From Chloroflexota bacterium (GTDB taxonomy: Bacteria; Chloroflexota; Anaerolineae; UBA1429), in assembly GCA_012513595.1 (NCBI GenBank), contig JAAZBY010000699.1, positions 1 to 5,275 on the forward strand: a stretch of DNA of 5,275 nt. Reading direction: 5' to 3'. Below, one piece after another: positions 4,104 to 5,275 of this stretch (position 1 is its first letter; each line of letters starts with the position of its first letter). A program made the position numbers and the translations under genes. The notes under the pieces are model-generated. The model saw nothing but the letters and a program-made list of their open reading frames with translations. It was not told where the DNA came from and did no database searches.

Positions 4104-5275
4104 ATGGCGGATCCTCAGTACCGGGCCAATGTCCTGGTATGCTCTGGCACGAGCTGTGCCGCGTCGGGCTCGCAGTCGGTATTGGATGGGTTTAAGGCCG
4201 AGGTGGTGGCCCGGGGTCTCCAGAACGAGGTGCGCGTGGTCGAGACGGGCTGTCGCGGGTTCTGCGCGATGGGCCCCGTCATGATCGTATATCCCGAGGG
4301 CATCTTTTACTGCCAGGTGCAGGCGCAGGACGTCGCCGAGATCGTCGAGGAGACTCTCGTCAAGGGGCGCGTCGTCGAGCGGCTGACCTACAAGGAGCCC
4401 GCCACCCACCAGGCGGTGCCGTTCTACCGGGATATCCCCTTCTACGGAAAGCAGCTGCGCATTACGCTGCGCAACTGCGGGATGATCAACCCCGAGAGCA
4501 TCAACGAGTATATCGCCCGCGGTGGCTATGAGGCCTTGGCCCGGGTAGTCACCTCGATGACGCCCTCCGAGGTGATCGACGAGGTCAAGCGCTCGGGGCT
4601 GCGGGGGCGTGGCGGGGCCGGCTTCCTCACCGGGCTCAAGTGGGAGTTCACGCAAAAGGCCCCCGGCACGATCAAGTACGTGGTCTGCAACGCCGACGAG
4701 GGCGACCCCGGCGCGTTCATGGATCGCTCCATCCTCGAGGGGGACCCGCACGCCGTCCTGGAGGGCATGGCCATCGCCGCCTATGCCATCGGAGCGCGGG
4801 AGGGCTATGTCTACTGCCGCGCCGAGTACCCCCTGGCCATCCATCGGTTGCACCTGGCCATTGCCCAGGCCACCGAGCTCGGCCTACTGGGCGACAACAT
4901 CTTTGGCAGCGATTTCTCCCTGCACATGCACGTCAAAGAGGGCGCCGGCGCCTTTGTGTGCGGTGAAGAGACCGCTCTGATCGCCTCTATCGAGGGCAAG
5001 CGCGGCGAACCGCGCCCGCGGCCGCCGTTCCCGGCCGTCTCGGGGCTGTGGGGCAAGCCCACCAACAACAACAACGTCAAGAGCTACGCCAACGTCCCGC
5101 AGATTATCGCCAAGGGGCCCGAGTGGTTCGCCGGCATCGGCCCGCAGCGCAGCCCCGGCACGGCCATCTTTGCCCTGACGGGCAAGGTGCGCAATACCGG
5201 CCTCGTCGAGGTACCCATGGGCATCACCATGGGCGAGATCATCTTTGACATCGGCGGCGGCGTGCTGAAAGACAA
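4104..5275 (+). CDS. nuoF: NuoF-like NAD(P)H-binding flavoprotein subunit (HydB/HndC type), 3' end cut by the window
   Basis: An open frame runs from ATG 4104 to the right edge (390 complete codons, no stop). Residues 9-95 form a thioredoxin-like [2Fe-2S] domain with C13 and C18 (CSGTSC) and C50 and C54 (CRGFC). The linker holds LRNCGMINPESINEYIARGG (residues 122-141), typical of HydB/HndC. The FMN and NADH site follows: GRGGAGFLTGLKW (168-180), CNADEGDPGAFMDR (195-208), EGYVYCRAEYP (233-243) and GAGAFVCGEETAL (280-292), then IEGKRGEPRPRPPFPA (296-311) and GLWGKPT (314-320). The subunit would swap two electrons with NAD(P)H through FMN; in bifurcating hydrogenases (HydABC) it is the core of the bifurcating machinery. 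Family members run to roughly 540-630 residues, so the [4Fe-4S]-binding four-cysteine motif and any C-terminal ferredoxin domain lie outside. The N-terminal ferredoxin domain argues for the Hyd/Hnd type rather than complex I NuoF. NAD versus NADP use is not decided. Confidence 0.95.
   Translation, partial: MADPQYRANVLVCSGTSCAASGSQSVLDGFKAEVVARGLQNEVRVVETGCRGFCAMGPVMIVYPEGIFYCQVQAQDVAEIVEETLVKGRVVERLTYKEPATHQAVPFYRDIPFYGKQLRITLRNCGMINPESINEYIARGGYEALARVVTSMTPSEVIDEVKRSGLRGRGGAGFLTGLKWEFTQKAPGTIKYVVCNADEGDPGAFMDRSILEGDPHAVLEGMAIAAYAIGAREGYVYCRAEYPLAIHRLHLAIAQATELGLLGDNIFGSDFSLHMHVKEGAGAFVCGEETALIASIEGKRGEPRPRPPFPAVSGLWGKPTNNNNVKSYANVPQIIAKGPEWFAGIGPQRSPGTAIFALTGKVRNTGLVEVPMGITMGEIIFDIGGGVLKD

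Noticed and set aside
4083..4853. Minus-strand open frame (256 codons) opposite the NuoF-like gene
   Set aside because: It is antisense to a strongly conserved gene, has no recognisable domain and is a GC-driven shadow frame.
2622..5275. The redox block as part of a respiratory complex I (nuo) operon
   Set aside because: The NuoF-like protein has an N-terminal ferredoxin domain, an HndB-like gene and an ATPase lie between nuoE and nuoF, and no quinone-module or membrane subunit is present; these fit the Hyd/Hnd type better.
1..5275. Mobile element, CRISPR array, tRNA or rRNA
   Set aside because: No transposase or integrase frame, terminal repeat, regularly spaced repeat or RNA gene signature was seen; nearly all of the window is coding.

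Overview
The window is one strand of tightly packed, co-directional genes from a GC-rich bacterium, almost certainly an anaerobe. Eight genes run left to right and the last is cut by the right edge. The gene content (NuoE-like, thioredoxin-like ferredoxin and NuoF-like proteins, with DRTGG, CBS-ATPase, PHP and GHKL ATPase proteins) matches what is known next to [FeFe]-hydrogenase genes of the HydABC/HndABCD type in anaerobic Firmicutes, Chloroflexota and similar lineages. The sequence alone does not let me choose the phylum. No RNA gene, mobile element, CRISPR array or clear promoter was found.

Left half (31-2566), the putative sensing or regulatory block: a small DRTGG-type protein (31-432); a CBS-pair plus histidine-kinase-like ATPase fusion (486-1403, TTG start, with its ribosome binding site inside a predicted hairpin); a second DRTGG-type protein (1415-1768); and a PHP-superfamily metal-dependent phosphoesterase (1769-2566) whose start abuts the preceding stop codon. 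No substrate or target is evident for any of them.

Right half (2622-5275), the electron-transfer block: a NuoE/HydC/HndA-type [2Fe-2S] subunit (2622-3110, GTG start, strong Shine-Dalgarno); a stand-alone GHKL ATPase coupled to it through a one-base TAGTG overlap (3110-3652); an HndB-like thioredoxin-fold ferredoxin (3669-4040); and the N-terminal 390 codons of a NuoF/HydB/HndC-type flavoprotein (4104 onward) with its own thioredoxin-like [2Fe-2S] domain and complete-looking FMN/NADH motifs.

The likely joint job is an NAD(P)H-linked, probably electron-bifurcating, soluble oxidoreductase. NuoF would exchange electrons with NAD(P)H through FMN and NuoE plus the ferredoxin would relay them. The catalytic partner (hydrogenase large subunit, formate dehydrogenase or other) should lie just right of the window and is not visible. 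The regulatory block carries adenine-nucleotide-type CBS motifs and an RsbW-like ATPase fold, so it may tie the redox enzyme to cellular energy or nucleotide state; that link is inference. Non-coding gaps are all under 70 bases (433-485, 1404-1414, 2567-2621, 3653-3668, 4041-4103) and, apart from ribosome binding sites and the hairpin at 459-481, I see nothing in them.
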